The notes beneath the pieces are model-generated. The model did not search any database. It was not told the DNA's origin and saw only the letters and a program-made list of their open reading frames with translations. Positions 24,629 through 33,183 of a stretch of DNA of 64,000 bases are shown here, piece by piece. Source of the DNA: Photobacterium aquimaris (lineage in GTDB: Bacteria; Pseudomonadota; Gammaproteobacteria; Enterobacterales; Vibrionaceae). Each line of letters starts with the position of its first letter. Position 1 is the first letter of the stretch. Made by a program: the position numbers and the translations under genes. Location: NCBI RefSeq assembly GCF_002954455.1, contig NZ_MSCC01000003.1, positions 215,900 through 279,899 on the forward strand. The letters run 5' to 3'.

Positions 24629-26002
24629 TTAACGAGCAAGTGGTAATGTCATGCTGATCCGTAATCCACCTAGTGGGCTAGAGGTCGCTTTGATAGTGCC
24701 ACTGTGTTGACGTAGAGCACTTTCTGTTATTGCGAGCCCTAACCCGGTACCGCCACTGCTACGATCACGCGCGGTTGATACACGATAAAAGGGTCTGAAA
24801 ATATCATCAAGTTCATCACTTGGTACGCCTTCACCATTATCATCAATGGTGATCAGCAATTGCTGCTGTTGTTGGGTAAAATTAATTTCAATGACGTCAT
24901 TGCCATATTTTATCGCATTGCGGATCACGTTCTCTAGTGCGCTGATCAACAAGTTAGGATTGCCTTTTATCGGCCACTCTTGAAGGTGGTGATAGGTTAA
25001 GGTCTTATGATGTTGCTCGGCTTCAAAACGCGCATCTTCTAACATTTCATACCACAGACTATAGCTATCAACGATTTGTTGCTGTTGGTGGCTATTGACT
25101 TGCATTCGTGACAACTCCAAGAGCTCACTGATCATTTTTTCTAATCGTTCGGCTTCGGTATCAATACGGGATAACTCACTGCTTTGGCCTTGTTTGCGCT
25201 GTGCCAGTGCCGTTGCCATTCGTAGTCGCGTTAATGGTGATCGTAATTCATGTGAAATATCAGATAGTAACCGTTGTTGACCACTAATAATATTATTTAA
25301 AGCATCGACCATTTGATTAAAGCTCGCACCGGCCTTTTTAAACTCTTGCGGTCCTTGCTCTAAGCTAGGATCTACGGCAAATTCACCGCGAGCAACGCGC
25401 TCAGCCGCTTGTTGTAAGCGTCGTGCAGGACGGGTTACAGCCCAAGCTAACCACAATAAAAACGGCGTGCTTACCAGCATAGTAAGCAATAACAGTTTAA
25501 AGGGTTTATCCATTATTTGAATGAAAAATGGCGGTGCACCTCGCCAAACTTGACCGCTATACATATACAGCGGTTGATGTTCGGTGGTGATCATAAACGG
25601 TCCTGCAATCAGCCAGCGACCATAAAGGCGTTGTTTGGGCTTGTTGGGATTGTCGGCAATGGTGATGAAATTACGTAGCGCTTTAGTGTGCTTTTGTGGC
25701 GCAATAATATCACCCTCAACCGTGGTGAAGTAAAGCTGGCTATTATGGTTATCTCGGCGTTTAGTCAGAGCTTTGACATGAGTGATGAGCTTGGCGGAGT
25801 TAGGTGAACGATGGTGGTCTAAACGTTGATTTACCTGAGATGCTTGTGATTGAAGCCGTTGTAAAAGATGATCGGGGATCGGTTGTATTGAGCGAGGATC
25901 GTATTGAAACATTAGCACCAGAGCGACCACTACCACCAATAATGTGGTCCAGAAAATGGCAAAGATACGCCCATAAAGGTGCGTAAAACCAGGTACTCTC
26001 AT
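24629..26002 (-). CDS. cpxA: Envelope-stress sensor histidine kinase CpxA
   Basis: 457 residues as in E. coli. Two membrane segments (about 13-32 and 168-189) bracket a periplasmic sensor domain. A HAMP linker follows (RPARRLQQAAERVARGEFAV), then the dimerisation/phosphoacceptor box with His251 (LLSDISHELRSPLTRL) and the ATPase domain with N, G1 (DNGEGV) and G2 (GTGLGLAI) boxes. It senses misfolded envelope proteins and phosphorylates CpxR. Its start overlaps the cpxR stop by one base, so the two are coupled. Confidence 0.96.
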   Translation of the reverse strand: MRVPGFTHLYGRIFAIFWTTLLVVVVALVLMFQYDPRSIQPIPDHLLQRLQSQASQVNQRLDHHRSPNSAKLITHVKALTKRRDNHNSQLYFTTVEGDIIAPQKHTKALRNFITIADNPNKPKQRLYGRWLIAGPFMITTEHQPLYMYSGQVWRGAPPFFIQIMDKPFKLLLLTMLVSTPFLLWLAWAVTRPARRLQQAAERVARGEFAVDPSLEQGPQEFKKAGASFNQMVDALNNIISGQQRLLSDISHELRSPLTRLRMATALAQRKQGQSSELSRIDTEAERLEKMISELLELSRMQVNSHQQQQIVDSYSLWYEMLEDARFEAEQHHKTLTYHHLQEWPIKGNPNLLISALENVIRNAIKYGNDVIEINFTQQQQQLLITIDDNGEGVPSDELDDIFRPFYRVSTARDRSSGGTGLGLAITESALRQHSGTIKATSSPLGGLRISMTLPLAR

Positions 26003-26694
26003 TATTGAGCCTCAACCAACAAATACCCTTTACCACGCAGAGTTTTGATCAGTGGTTTACCATCACTACGTACTGGCAGTTTTTTACGTAAGTTTGAGAC
26101 ATGCATATCAATTGCGCGATCAAATTGGGCTAAGCGTTTGCCAAGTACTTCCAAGCTAAGCTCTTCTTTAGCTATGATTTTTCCTGGATGTTGAACAAAA
26201 TAACTTAATAACGCTAATTCAGTTCCGGTCATTTCAATGGGTTGTTGGTGATGCAGCACTTCTTGGCGACCGGGGTAAATAGTAAGATCTTGATAAATTA
26301 GGCACTCGCTATTGCTGGCTTTAGTATCGGAATTGGTTTGAGTACGTCGCAGTACCGCGCGCATACGAGCAAGTAATTCTCGATCGCTAAACGGCTTTGG
26401 CAAATAGTCATCAGCACCAAGTTCAAGACCAAGTACGCGATCTATTTCATCACCTTTGGCGGTCAGCATCATTACTGGTGTGGTGTGTTTTTCACGTAGA
26501 CGGCGCAACATTTCAGTACCGTTCATTTTTGGCATCATCACATCAAGTAAGATCAAATCAATGCTGGCATCGATTTTTTGTAATCCTTCAATACCATTAT
26601 TGGCTTCCTCAACCTCAAACCCTTCAAGCTCAAGAATATCTTTAAGGAGTGCGGTCAGTTCTATATCGTCATCGACTAAGAGAATTTTTGCCAT
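26002..26694 (-). CDS. cpxR: Envelope-stress response regulator CpxR
   Basis: 230 residues. The receiver domain has the acidic pair D8-D10 region (LLVDDD), phosphoacceptor Asp51 (LILLDVMMPKMNG) and the conserved lysine in LPKPF; the C-terminal winged helix is OmpR-type (KRLAQFDRAIDMHVSNLRKKL). It binds GTAAA-N5-GTAAA boxes. It is divergent from cpxP, with exact boxes in the 201-base gap, implying autoregulation and cpxP induction. Confidence 0.97.
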   Translation of the reverse strand: MAKILLVDDDIELTALLKDILELEGFEVEEANNGIEGLQKIDASIDLILLDVMMPKMNGTEMLRRLREKHTTPVMMLTAKGDEIDRVLGLELGADDYLPKPFSDRELLARMRAVLRRTQTNSDTKASNSECLIYQDLTIYPGRQEVLHHQQPIEMTGTELALLSYFVQHPGKIIAKEELSLEVLGKRLAQFDRAIDMHVSNLRKKLPVRSDGKPLIKTLRGKGYLLVEAQ

Positions 26695-26785
26695 TGTGAA
26701 GTCCTACTATGTAATGCGATCGGCCAATTAAAGAGGCATTAGTATCGCTAATATTTAGCTGTACGCCAAGTTAAGCAGTATCAGC

Positions 26786-26821
26786 TTTACGCTAGTTTAC
26801 GTTTACTAGACAGCGGTTTAC
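26786..26821. promoter_or_regulatory. Cluster of CpxR boxes between cpxR and cpxP
   Basis: TTTAC-GCTAG-TTTAC at 26786-26800 is an exact CpxR box (GTAAA-N5-GTAAA on the minus strand). Two more TTTAC half-sites follow at 26802-26806 and 26817-26821. All lie within 36 bases between the divergent cpxRA and cpxP genes. The consensus is established for E. coli; binding here is inferred. Confidence 0.82.
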
Positions 26822-26895
26822 CTTCCACAGGTTATGATAATGACCAAGCCATATAAAATGGCAATTTATCAAATACTAATGCTGGAGAAACCACA

Positions 26896-27369
26896 ATGAA
26901 ATTATTTAATAAAACAATTGTTATCGCGATGGCATTACCATTAGCGCTAGGTTCAATGTCAGCGTTTGCTGGCCAAGAACATCATGACGGTATGAAAAAA
27001 GGCCACCATGGTGGTAAGCTTTTTAGCCAGTTAGATCTTACTGCTGCTCAAAAACAAGAAATGAAAACGCTACGTCAAGCTAATCGCAGTGAGTACAAAG
27101 CGCAACGAGTTGAAAACCATAAATTGATGCAAGCAGATCAACAACAACTTGAAAAATTAGTGTTAGCAAATAATTTTGATGAGTCAGCTGTACGTGCAGT
27201 GGCTGAGAAAATGTCTCAACAACAGGTTGAGCGTCGTGTTGCGATGTTAGAGCAGCGTCATAAAATGCTTAATATTCTAACGCCAGAGCAAAAGCAAAAG
27301 TATGTTGAGCTTAAGCAACAGCAAGCAGAAAAACATCTTATGCGTTTAGAAGCGAAACAACATCACTAA
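26896..27369 (+). CDS. cpxP: CpxP/Spy-family periplasmic protein
   Basis: 157 residues with a clean signal peptide (cleavage expected after AFA, about residue 25) and a His-rich mature start (QEHHDGMKKGHHGG). Two LTxxQ-type motifs, LTAAQKQEM and LTPEQKQKY, define the CpxP/Spy fold, an antiparallel helical dimer. CpxP inhibits CpxA and acts as a weak chaperone. Its place beside cpxRA, behind Cpx boxes, decides CpxP over Spy. Confidence 0.9.
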   Translation: MKLFNKTIVIAMALPLALGSMSAFAGQEHHDGMKKGHHGGKLFSQLDLTAAQKQEMKTLRQANRSEYKAQRVENHKLMQADQQQLEKLVLANNFDESAVRAVAEKMSQQQVERRVAMLEQRHKMLNILTPEQKQKYVELKQQQAEKHLMRLEAKQHH

Positions 27370-27393
27370 TTAAGGGTGAGTTAGGTATTTATT

Positions 27394-27422
27394 AGCCATA
27401 GTCTTGACTATGGCTTTTTTGT
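27394..27422 (+). terminator. Intrinsic terminator after cpxP
   Basis: AGCCATAGTC pairs perfectly with GACTATGGCT over TT, followed by six T. Ends cpxP transcription before the pfkA region. Confidence 0.92.
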
Positions 27423-27865
27423 TTTTGATATTAACTTTATTATTTGGTGTTTTTTTAAGTTCTTTAGCCATAAACGGCATCAGAACAAGGCAGTAATTGT
27501 ATTTTTATGATAGGTTTTGTTGTTAATTTTTATTATAAAACAGCTATACTGCGTGATATTAATTATCGCCACCATTTCCTCAATCATTAATGTCGCCACT
27601 TATTATTAGTTATTATAGGTTTACTCAAAAAAATATAAAAATAACCAGCATGACGATTATAAGCATTGGCCGACGGGGAAGTGACGAGCTAGCGTGATAT
27701 GAATCAACAAACTATTTCATTAAAATTGTAATACTTCTACATAAGTAGGAAAGTTTCAGTTTTCACGAACACAGTATGATCGTCATCGACTGTGATACCG
27801 AGTGGGGGAACCTTGGTATATCGTGTTGGATTTGATTTTTCAATTCCCAAAGTCAGAGGGTAACC
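27423..27865 (+). other. pfkA upstream region
   Basis: 443 bases without a supported gene. In E. coli fieF (yiiP) lies here; it is absent. The last part is the pfkA leader, with a hairpin at 27795-27819 and GAGGG before the start codon. No operator is recognised. Confidence 0.55.
27795..27819 (+). promoter_or_regulatory. Hairpin in the pfkA leader
   Basis: ATACCGAG pairs with CTTGGTAT (one G-U pair) around the G-rich loop TGGGGGAAC, 47 bases before the pfkA start codon. It would be exposed in the mRNA leader. No known riboswitch class fits. Confidence 0.4.
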
Positions 27866-28828
27866 ATGATTAAGAAGATTGGTGTTTTGACCAGTGGTGG
27901 TGACGCACCTGGTATGAATGCAGCGGTTCGCGGCGTAGTTCGTGCAGCGTTGACTGAAGGTCTAGAAGTTTACGGTATTTATGATGGCTACCAAGGCCTA
28001 TATAACAACTGTATTAAAAAGCTAGATCGTCAAAGTGTATCTGATGTGATCAACAAAGGCGGTACATTTTTAGGTTCGGCACGTTTTCCTGAATTCCGTG
28101 AAGTGGAAGTTCGTGAAAAAGCGATTGAAAACCTAAAATTGCACGGTATTGATGCATTAGTCGTTATTGGTGGTGACGGCTCATATATGGGTGCAAAGAA
28201 GTTAACTGAAATGGGTTACCCATGTATCGGTCTTCCGGGCACGATTGATAATGACGTTGCAGGTACTGACTACACTATCGGTTACATGACAGCAATGAAC
28301 ACTGTTATTGATGCGATTGACCGTCTACGTGATACGTCATCTTCTCATCAGCGTATTTCTATCGTTGAAGTTATGGGTCGTCACTGTGGTGATTTAACCC
28401 TAATGTCAGCAATTGCAGGTGGCTGTGAGTACATCATCACACCTGAAGTTGGCCTTGATAAAGAGAAGTTAATCACTCATATCAATGAAGGTATTGCGAA
28501 AGGTAAAAAGCACGCGATTATCGCCATCACTGAATTAATGACAGACGTTAACGCGCTGGCTAAATTTATTGAAGCTGAAACTGGCCGTGAAACGCGTGCA
28601 ACAGTATTAGGCCATATTCAACGCGGTGGTCAACCAACAGCGTTTGACCGTGTATTAGCATCACGTATGGGTGCTTATGCGGTTGATCTTCTTCAGCAAG
28701 GAGAAGGTGGTCGTTGTGTGGGTATTCAGTGTGAAAAACTGGTTCACCACGATATCATCGATGCGATTGAAAATATGCGTCGTCCAGTACGTAACGATTT
28801 ATATGAATTGGCTGAAAAGCTGTTCTAA
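27866..28828 (+). CDS. pfkA: 6-phosphofructokinase
   Basis: 320 residues, the bacterial ATP-PFK length. LTSGGDAPGMNAAVRG binds ATP, GGDGSYMGAKKL is the second ATP motif, GTIDNDVAGTDYTIG carries the catalytic aspartate, and EVMGRHCGDL and GHIQRGGQPTAFDR bind fructose-6-phosphate. It is the allosteric committed step of glycolysis. A single gene between two terminators, convergent with tpiA. Confidence 0.97.
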   Translation: MIKKIGVLTSGGDAPGMNAAVRGVVRAALTEGLEVYGIYDGYQGLYNNCIKKLDRQSVSDVINKGGTFLGSARFPEFREVEVREKAIENLKLHGIDALVVIGGDGSYMGAKKLTEMGYPCIGLPGTIDNDVAGTDYTIGYMTAMNTVIDAIDRLRDTSSSHQRISIVEVMGRHCGDLTLMSAIAGGCEYIITPEVGLDKEKLITHINEGIAKGKKHAIIAITELMTDVNALAKFIEAETGRETRATVLGHIQRGGQPTAFDRVLASRMGAYAVDLLQQGEGGRCVGIQCEKLVHHDIIDAIENMRRPVRNDLYELAEKLF

Positions 28829-28857
28829 AATTACGTTATTAAGATACTGAAATAAGG

Positions 28858-28886
28858 AAGGTCGATAATTATATCGGCCTTTTTTT
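28858..28886 (+). terminator. Intrinsic terminator after pfkA
   Basis: AAGGTCGATA pairs with TATCGGCCTT (one G-U) around ATTA, followed by a T run. Confidence 0.88.
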
Positions 28887-28924
28887 ATGTCGTTTTTAAG
28901 CTGTCGGTGGTTATTACAGACAAT

Positions 28925-28949
28925 AAAAAGGCCACCCGTAGGTGACCTT
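28925..28949 (-). terminator. Intrinsic terminator after tpiA
   Basis: On the minus strand AAGGTCACC pairs with GGTGGCCTT (one G-U) around TACG, then TTTTT, 25 bases after the tpiA stop. Confidence 0.87.
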
Positions 28950-28973
28950 GATGTAATCAATCATTAAGAAAGA

Positions 28974-29744
28974 TTATTTTTTTGCTTCAGCTGCTGCTTT
29001 AGCGATAGCTGCAAAGCTTTTCGCGTCAAGTGCAGCACCGCCAACTAGCGCACCATCGATGTCTGGTTGTGCGAAGTAAGCTGCAGCGTTTTCAGGCTTA
29101 ACAGAACCGCCGTATTGGATAACAACGTTCTTAGCAACTTCTTCTGATTTCTCAGCAATGTGAGCACGGATTTGAGCATGGATACGTTGTGCATCTTCAG
29201 CTGTTGCCGCTTTACCAGTACCGATAGCCCAGATTGGTTCGTAAGCGATGATTGCACCGTTAAGCGCTTCAACGCCTTGAGTGTTGATTACTGCGTCAAG
29301 TTGACGAGCACATACTGCTACAGTTTCACCCGCTTCGTTTTGTGCTTCTGACTCACCGATACAAAGAACAGGAGTTAGACCATTTTCTTTTAGGAAAGCA
29401 AATTTCTCAGCAACAAACTCGTCTGATTCGTGGTGGTATTCACGACGCTCAGAGTGACCGATGATGATGTGAGAAGCACCAAATTCTTTAAGCATAGCTG
29501 GAGACATGTCACCAGTGTATGCACCGCTGTTGTGTAGGTCAGAGTTTTGAGCACCTAGGATGATCGCGCTGCCTGCATCAGTAAGCGTACGCTCAGCAAG
29601 GTCAACGAAAAGTGCTGGTGGAGCAACTGCAACGTCTACGCCTGTAACGCCTTCAAGTTCAGCGTTAAGACCGTTTAGTAGATCAACAACCATTTCTTTG
29701 CTGCCGTTTAGTTTCCAGTTACCCATAACTACAGGATGGCGCAT
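28974..29744 (-). CDS. tpiA: Triosephosphate isomerase
   Basis: 256 residues. The three catalytic residues are in place: Lys11 (GNWKLNG), His97 (IIGHSERR) and Glu169 (AYEPIWAIGTGKAA). It interconverts dihydroxyacetone phosphate and glyceraldehyde-3-phosphate. Convergent with pfkA, as in E. coli without the sbp-cdh genes between. The slightly Ala-rich C-terminus is ordinary. Confidence 0.98.
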   Translation of the reverse strand: MRHPVVMGNWKLNGSKEMVVDLLNGLNAELEGVTGVDVAVAPPALFVDLAERTLTDAGSAIILGAQNSDLHNSGAYTGDMSPAMLKEFGASHIIIGHSERREYHHESDEFVAEKFAFLKENGLTPVLCIGESEAQNEAGETVAVCARQLDAVINTQGVEALNGAIIAYEPIWAIGTGKAATAEDAQRIHAQIRAHIAEKSEEVAKNVVIQYGGSVKPENAAAYFAQPDIDGALVGGAALDAKSFAAIAKAAAEAKK

Positions 29745-29966
29745 AGTTTTTCTCCAAATTTAAATGACGTAATTAACTTAACTACGTAAAAATATACCAG
29801 CCGGAACTGAATTTTTACTGTTCAAAATCATTAATGTGCTTGGTTGTACCCTTTTCGCGACAAAAAGTGAACTACAAATAGAAAATTATTTCAATATATG
29901 CAGTTTCTTGTCGATTTTTTGTAACGTTTTGGCGGAATATGCTGCCAAGGGTCGACAATGATTTTA

Positions 29967-30263
29967 TCATTTGAACGGCAGTATTTTTGCTTGTTGTGGC
30001 GGAGAGTGTGATTGAAGAGCTTGGCTGAAACGCTGTAATTGACGTTGTAATTCTTGCTGTAACAGAATGTTGGTATGGAGTGGGTTGTTAGCGTGATTAA
30101 TCAGCCGATCAATATGGCTTTGCTGAGCACGTAAACGGGGTTGCATCGCAGTGCTTGCTTGAGTAATCGCTTGGTCAATTAAGCGTTGGCGTAATAATGT
30201 AAATTGCTGCGGATCTGTCGCTGCGAGGTGCATGAGTTGGTCAAAATCAGGCAGTGATTGCAT
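29967..30263 (-). CDS. DUF3135-type protein of unknown function
   Basis: 98 residues from the ATG at 30263, preceded by AAGGAA; a longer frame opens upstream but lacks a better start. It begins MQSLPDFDQLMHLAATDPQQ, the opening I associate with the DUF3135 family of Vibrio and Shewanella, and is otherwise helical and Gln-rich with no cysteine or membrane segment. Function unknown. It stands alone between fpr and tpiA, where E. coli has yiiQ-yiiR. Confidence 0.75.
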   Translation of the reverse strand: MQSLPDFDQLMHLAATDPQQFTLLRQRLIDQAITQASTAMQPRLRAQQSHIDRLINHANNPLHTNILLQQELQRQLQRFSQALQSHSPPQQAKILPFK

Positions 30264-30389
30264 TACACGGTTCCTTATTCCACCCCTAGTTCTTAAAGAT
30301 AGTTGATAGCACAAGATCGCGTTGTCTTATTGTTGGTCATGAGCCTGATGAGTCAGGCTCAGAAACAAGAAAATCAATGGCTAATGCGG

Positions 30390-31133
30390 TTACCAATAAT
30401 GTTCCATGGTAATTTGACCTGGAGCTCGACGGAGATTTTTTGTTAAGCCTTTTGCCTCTAATACTGCTTTTGTATCACGCACCATTTGTGGATTACCGCA
30501 CAGCATCACCTGGCTATTTTCAGCACTGAGATATAAGCCGACATGGCGCTCTAATAATCCATCAGCAATTGCTTGTGGAATACGCCCCGTTAAACATAAT
30601 GGCGCTGGTTCGCGACTGACAAAGGGTTGCACAATTAATTGATCGCCGTATTGCTGTTTGAGGGCACTGATCTCAGCTTGATAGCTGAGATCTGCTGCAA
30701 AACGCACCGCATGAATAAGAATAATTTTACGGTATCGATGCCAGACATCTTTTTGACCTAAAATTGATAGGTAAGGACCAATGGCTGTGCCGGTTGCAAA
30801 TAGCCATAAATGCTGACTATTAGCGATATCGTCAAGGGTAAAAAAGCCACTTGCTCGTGCTGATATTTGTACTGTATCACCGGCTTGTAAAGCGTGTAAT
30901 CGTGGTGACAATAAACCATCAGTGACACGAGTGGCATAAATCTCAATATCGGTTTGCTGGGGGGGATTAACAAACGAGTAGGCACGTTGGATCAAGTTAT
31001 CGCCGATCATTATTCCCAGTTTAGTAAATTGCCCCGCTTTAAACGGTTCAATATTCGCGCGTAGCGATAAACTGAATAAATCTTGGTTCCAGTGACGGTT
31101 CGCAATAACTTGTGCAGGGATCCAATCAGCCAT
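30390..31133 (-). CDS. fpr: Ferredoxin/flavodoxin--NADP+ reductase
   Basis: 247 residues, matching E. coli Fpr (248). The FAD motif RAYSFVNPP, the pyrophosphate region and GTAIGPYLSIL (NADP site), and MLCGNPQMVRD near the C-terminus are all typical of the bacterial class II reductases; the protein ends in a tyrosine-tryptophan (EHYW). It links NADPH with ferredoxin and flavodoxin, supporting Fe-S repair and anaerobic enzymes. It follows the winged-helix regulator gene by 13 bases and is probably in its transcript. Confidence 0.95.
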   Translation of the reverse strand: MADWIPAQVIANRHWNQDLFSLSLRANIEPFKAGQFTKLGIMIGDNLIQRAYSFVNPPQQTDIEIYATRVTDGLLSPRLHALQAGDTVQISARASGFFTLDDIANSQHLWLFATGTAIGPYLSILGQKDVWHRYRKIILIHAVRFAADLSYQAEISALKQQYGDQLIVQPFVSREPAPLCLTGRIPQAIADGLLERHVGLYLSAENSQVMLCGNPQMVRDTKAVLEAKGLTKNLRRAPGQITMEHYW

Positions 31134-31146
31134 AGTGGCCTCCTCG

Positions 31147-31764
31147 TTATTTGGATGTTATTCGATAAGCACAGCGCCTTTGGCCTGTAATAATGTGTTC
31201 TTGACGGTGGATAACGGCATTTTCACCTAATAATTGTTGAAAAACAGCCAATTCAGATTGACAAAGAGAAGGGCATCGCGTGGCGGCAAGACAAATAGGG
31301 CAGTGATTTTCAATTAATAAAAAGCCGTTATCATCGCAAATAAGCTCTGCCATATAACCATCACGTTGACGTAACTCTGTCAGTGCGACGAGCTTAGTTT
31401 TTAAATCAAGGCAATCGGTAATAGCTGTTTGATAGTGCTCTAGCGTCTGTTGCTCACGTTTGTTGATGATAGCTTGTAGACCTTGGTGGCCAAATAAATC
31501 ATTTACCGCATCAAGGGTTTGTACTGCTAGTTCATCATGGTGATCACTAAAGTGTTGGTGACCTTGAGAAGTTAGTTGCCAATGGCGGGTTGGACGGCCA
31601 ACTTTGACTTTTACGTCATAAGCATCGACTAACCCTTGTTCTTCCATCGTCTGTAAATGTTGACGAATACCCATCGTAGTTAACTGAAATTTATCAGCCA
31701 ATACTTTAGCGGTAACTGGACCATCACATTTGATGTGATAGAGGATTTTTTCGATAGTTTTCAT
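31147..31764 (-). CDS. Winged-helix regulator with a C-terminal cysteine cluster (SufR-like)
   Basis: 205 residues. The N-terminal winged helix (VTAKVLADKFQLTTMGIRQHL, in parts) is DeoR/ArsR-like, with the wing KVKVGRPTRHWQLT. Near the C-terminus Cys143, 155, 158, 164 and 168 form ENHCPICLAATRCPSLC plus an upstream cysteine, as in the COG2345/SufR group whose members bind an Fe-S cluster. With fpr 13 bases downstream, a redox- or Fe-S-responsive control of fpr is a reasonable inference. Not tested; other metals could bind. Confidence 0.8.
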   Translation of the reverse strand: MKTIEKILYHIKCDGPVTAKVLADKFQLTTMGIRQHLQTMEEQGLVDAYDVKVKVGRPTRHWQLTSQGHQHFSDHHDELAVQTLDAVNDLFGHQGLQAIINKREQQTLEHYQTAITDCLDLKTKLVALTELRQRDGYMAELICDDNGFLLIENHCPICLAATRCPSLCQSELAVFQQLLGENAVIHRQEHIITGQRRCAYRITSK

Positions 31765-31924
31765 AATCAGTCATTATTGCTGCTCTTAATATATTATGGG
31801 ATCAGCTTATTAAATAAAGCAATATCTTTACAATGTAATAGTGCGTTAAAAGTAGGACTTCTTAGGTTTAAGATTGGCGTCATTGCTGCGAGAGAAAGTG
31901 CAAGCGGTGTGTAGTGCTAACAAT

Positions 31925-31950
31925 AAAAAATGCACCGCAGTGCATTTTTT
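31925..31950 (-). terminator. Intrinsic terminator after glpX
   Basis: On the minus strand AAAAAATGCAC pairs with GTGCATTTTTT around TGCG, 20 bases after the glpX stop. Confidence 0.9.
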
Positions 31951-31969
31951 ATGACAGACATGATAGGTA

Positions 31970-32977
31970 TTATAGGGTGTGTTGTTTAACCGCATCATCC
32001 TGACGAGTAAGGTCGTAATTTGATGTAATACGACGCATGGTGCCACATTGACCACTAATAAGTAGGGTTTCGGTGGTTGCAATATTGCCTTGACGTTGAA
32101 TACCAGCCACCAAATCACCTTTAGTAATACCAGTACCTGCAAAGATGACATCATTACTACGTGCCATATCTTCAAGACGAAGTAATTTGTGCGGTTCAAT
32201 GCCCATTTCGCTACAACGACGAATTTCCATCTCACCTAAACGACGGTTTTCTTCGTTATCGCCTTTTACATGGTGACGAGGTAATAAGCGGCCTTGCATA
32301 TCACCGCCTAGGGCACGAATAGCAGCTGCAGAAACAACACCTTCTGGTGCGCCACCAATGCAGTACATCACATCGACATCACTTTCAGGCATACAAGTAA
32401 GAATAGACGCGGCAACATCGCCATCAGGGAAAGCAAATACACGTACACCCATTGCATGCATGTCAGTGATCAATTGATCGTGACGAGGCTTAGCAAGAAC
32501 AGTCACTACTAATTCGGTTAATGGTTTATTCAGTGCGTTAGCAATAGCGGCAAGGTTGTCTGCTAATGGCTTATCAAGATCGATAATCCCTTTTGCTTGT
32601 GGGCCAACAACCAATTTTTCCATGTACATATCTGGCGCTTTTAGAAGGCTACCTTTTTCACCTGCTGCCAGTACCGCCAGAGCATTGTTTTGTCCCATAG
32701 CTGTCATGCGTGTGCCTTCAATCGGATCCACTGCAATATCAACCGCGCAACCACCACAACCGACATGCTCTCCAATATAAAGCATTGGTGCTTCATCGAT
32801 CTCACCTTCACCAATAACAATTTCGCCATTTATATTAGTGTGATTAAGCAGGGTGCGCATCACTTCTACTGCCGCATTGTCAGCTGCAATTTTATCGCCA
32901 CGGCCTAACCATTTATGACCAGCAAGGGCTGCGCCTTCGGTAACACGAGCAAATGCTATTGCTAAATCGCCTTTCAT
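31970..32977 (-). CDS. glpX: Fructose-1,6-bisphosphatase class II
   Basis: 335 residues from the ATG at 32977 (MKGDLAIAFARVTEGAAL), preceded by GGAG; the family usually has about 336. Metal-binding EGEIDEAP and DPIEGTRMT, and the GGAPEGVV segment, are the class II hallmarks. It hydrolyses fructose-1,6-bisphosphate in gluconeogenesis from glycerol. It follows glpK on the same strand, but a strong terminator lies between them, so its expression is probably partly separated. Confidence 0.96.
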   Translation of the reverse strand: MKGDLAIAFARVTEGAALAGHKWLGRGDKIAADNAAVEVMRTLLNHTNINGEIVIGEGEIDEAPMLYIGEHVGCGGCAVDIAVDPIEGTRMTAMGQNNALAVLAAGEKGSLLKAPDMYMEKLVVGPQAKGIIDLDKPLADNLAAIANALNKPLTELVVTVLAKPRHDQLITDMHAMGVRVFAFPDGDVAASILTCMPESDVDVMYCIGGAPEGVVSAAAIRALGGDMQGRLLPRHHVKGDNEENRRLGEMEIRRCSEMGIEPHKLLRLEDMARSNDVIFAGTGITKGDLVAGIQRQGNIATTETLLISGQCGTMRRITSNYDLTRQDDAVKQHTL

Positions 32978-33136
32978 GATAACTCCAGATATAGAAATTG
33001 GTGGGTGCAAAGGTTTAAAAATTCAGCGTAAATTCTAGCATAATTGACTTATTAACACGGTGGGAAATTAGATTGTTGACACTGGTGGTTGATGATCTAA
33101 CGCAACACAATCAGCATTATGTGGTAGTAACTAAAT

Positions 33137-33164
33137 AAAAAGGCCTGCTAGAGTGAGCAGGCCT
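33137..33164 (-). terminator. Intrinsic terminator between glpK and glpX
   Basis: On the minus strand AGGCCTGCT pairs with AGCAGGCCT around CACTCT, then TTTTTA, about 20 bases after the glpK stop and inside what would be the glpFKX operon. Confidence 0.9.
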
Positions 33165-33183
33165 GAAAACAGATTAGCGATGA

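Noticed and set aside
28906..28920. 15-base match GGTGGTTATTACAGA shared with 11485-11499
   Set aside because: A match of this length is expected about once or twice by chance in a window this size, and the flanks differ; not called as a repeat family.
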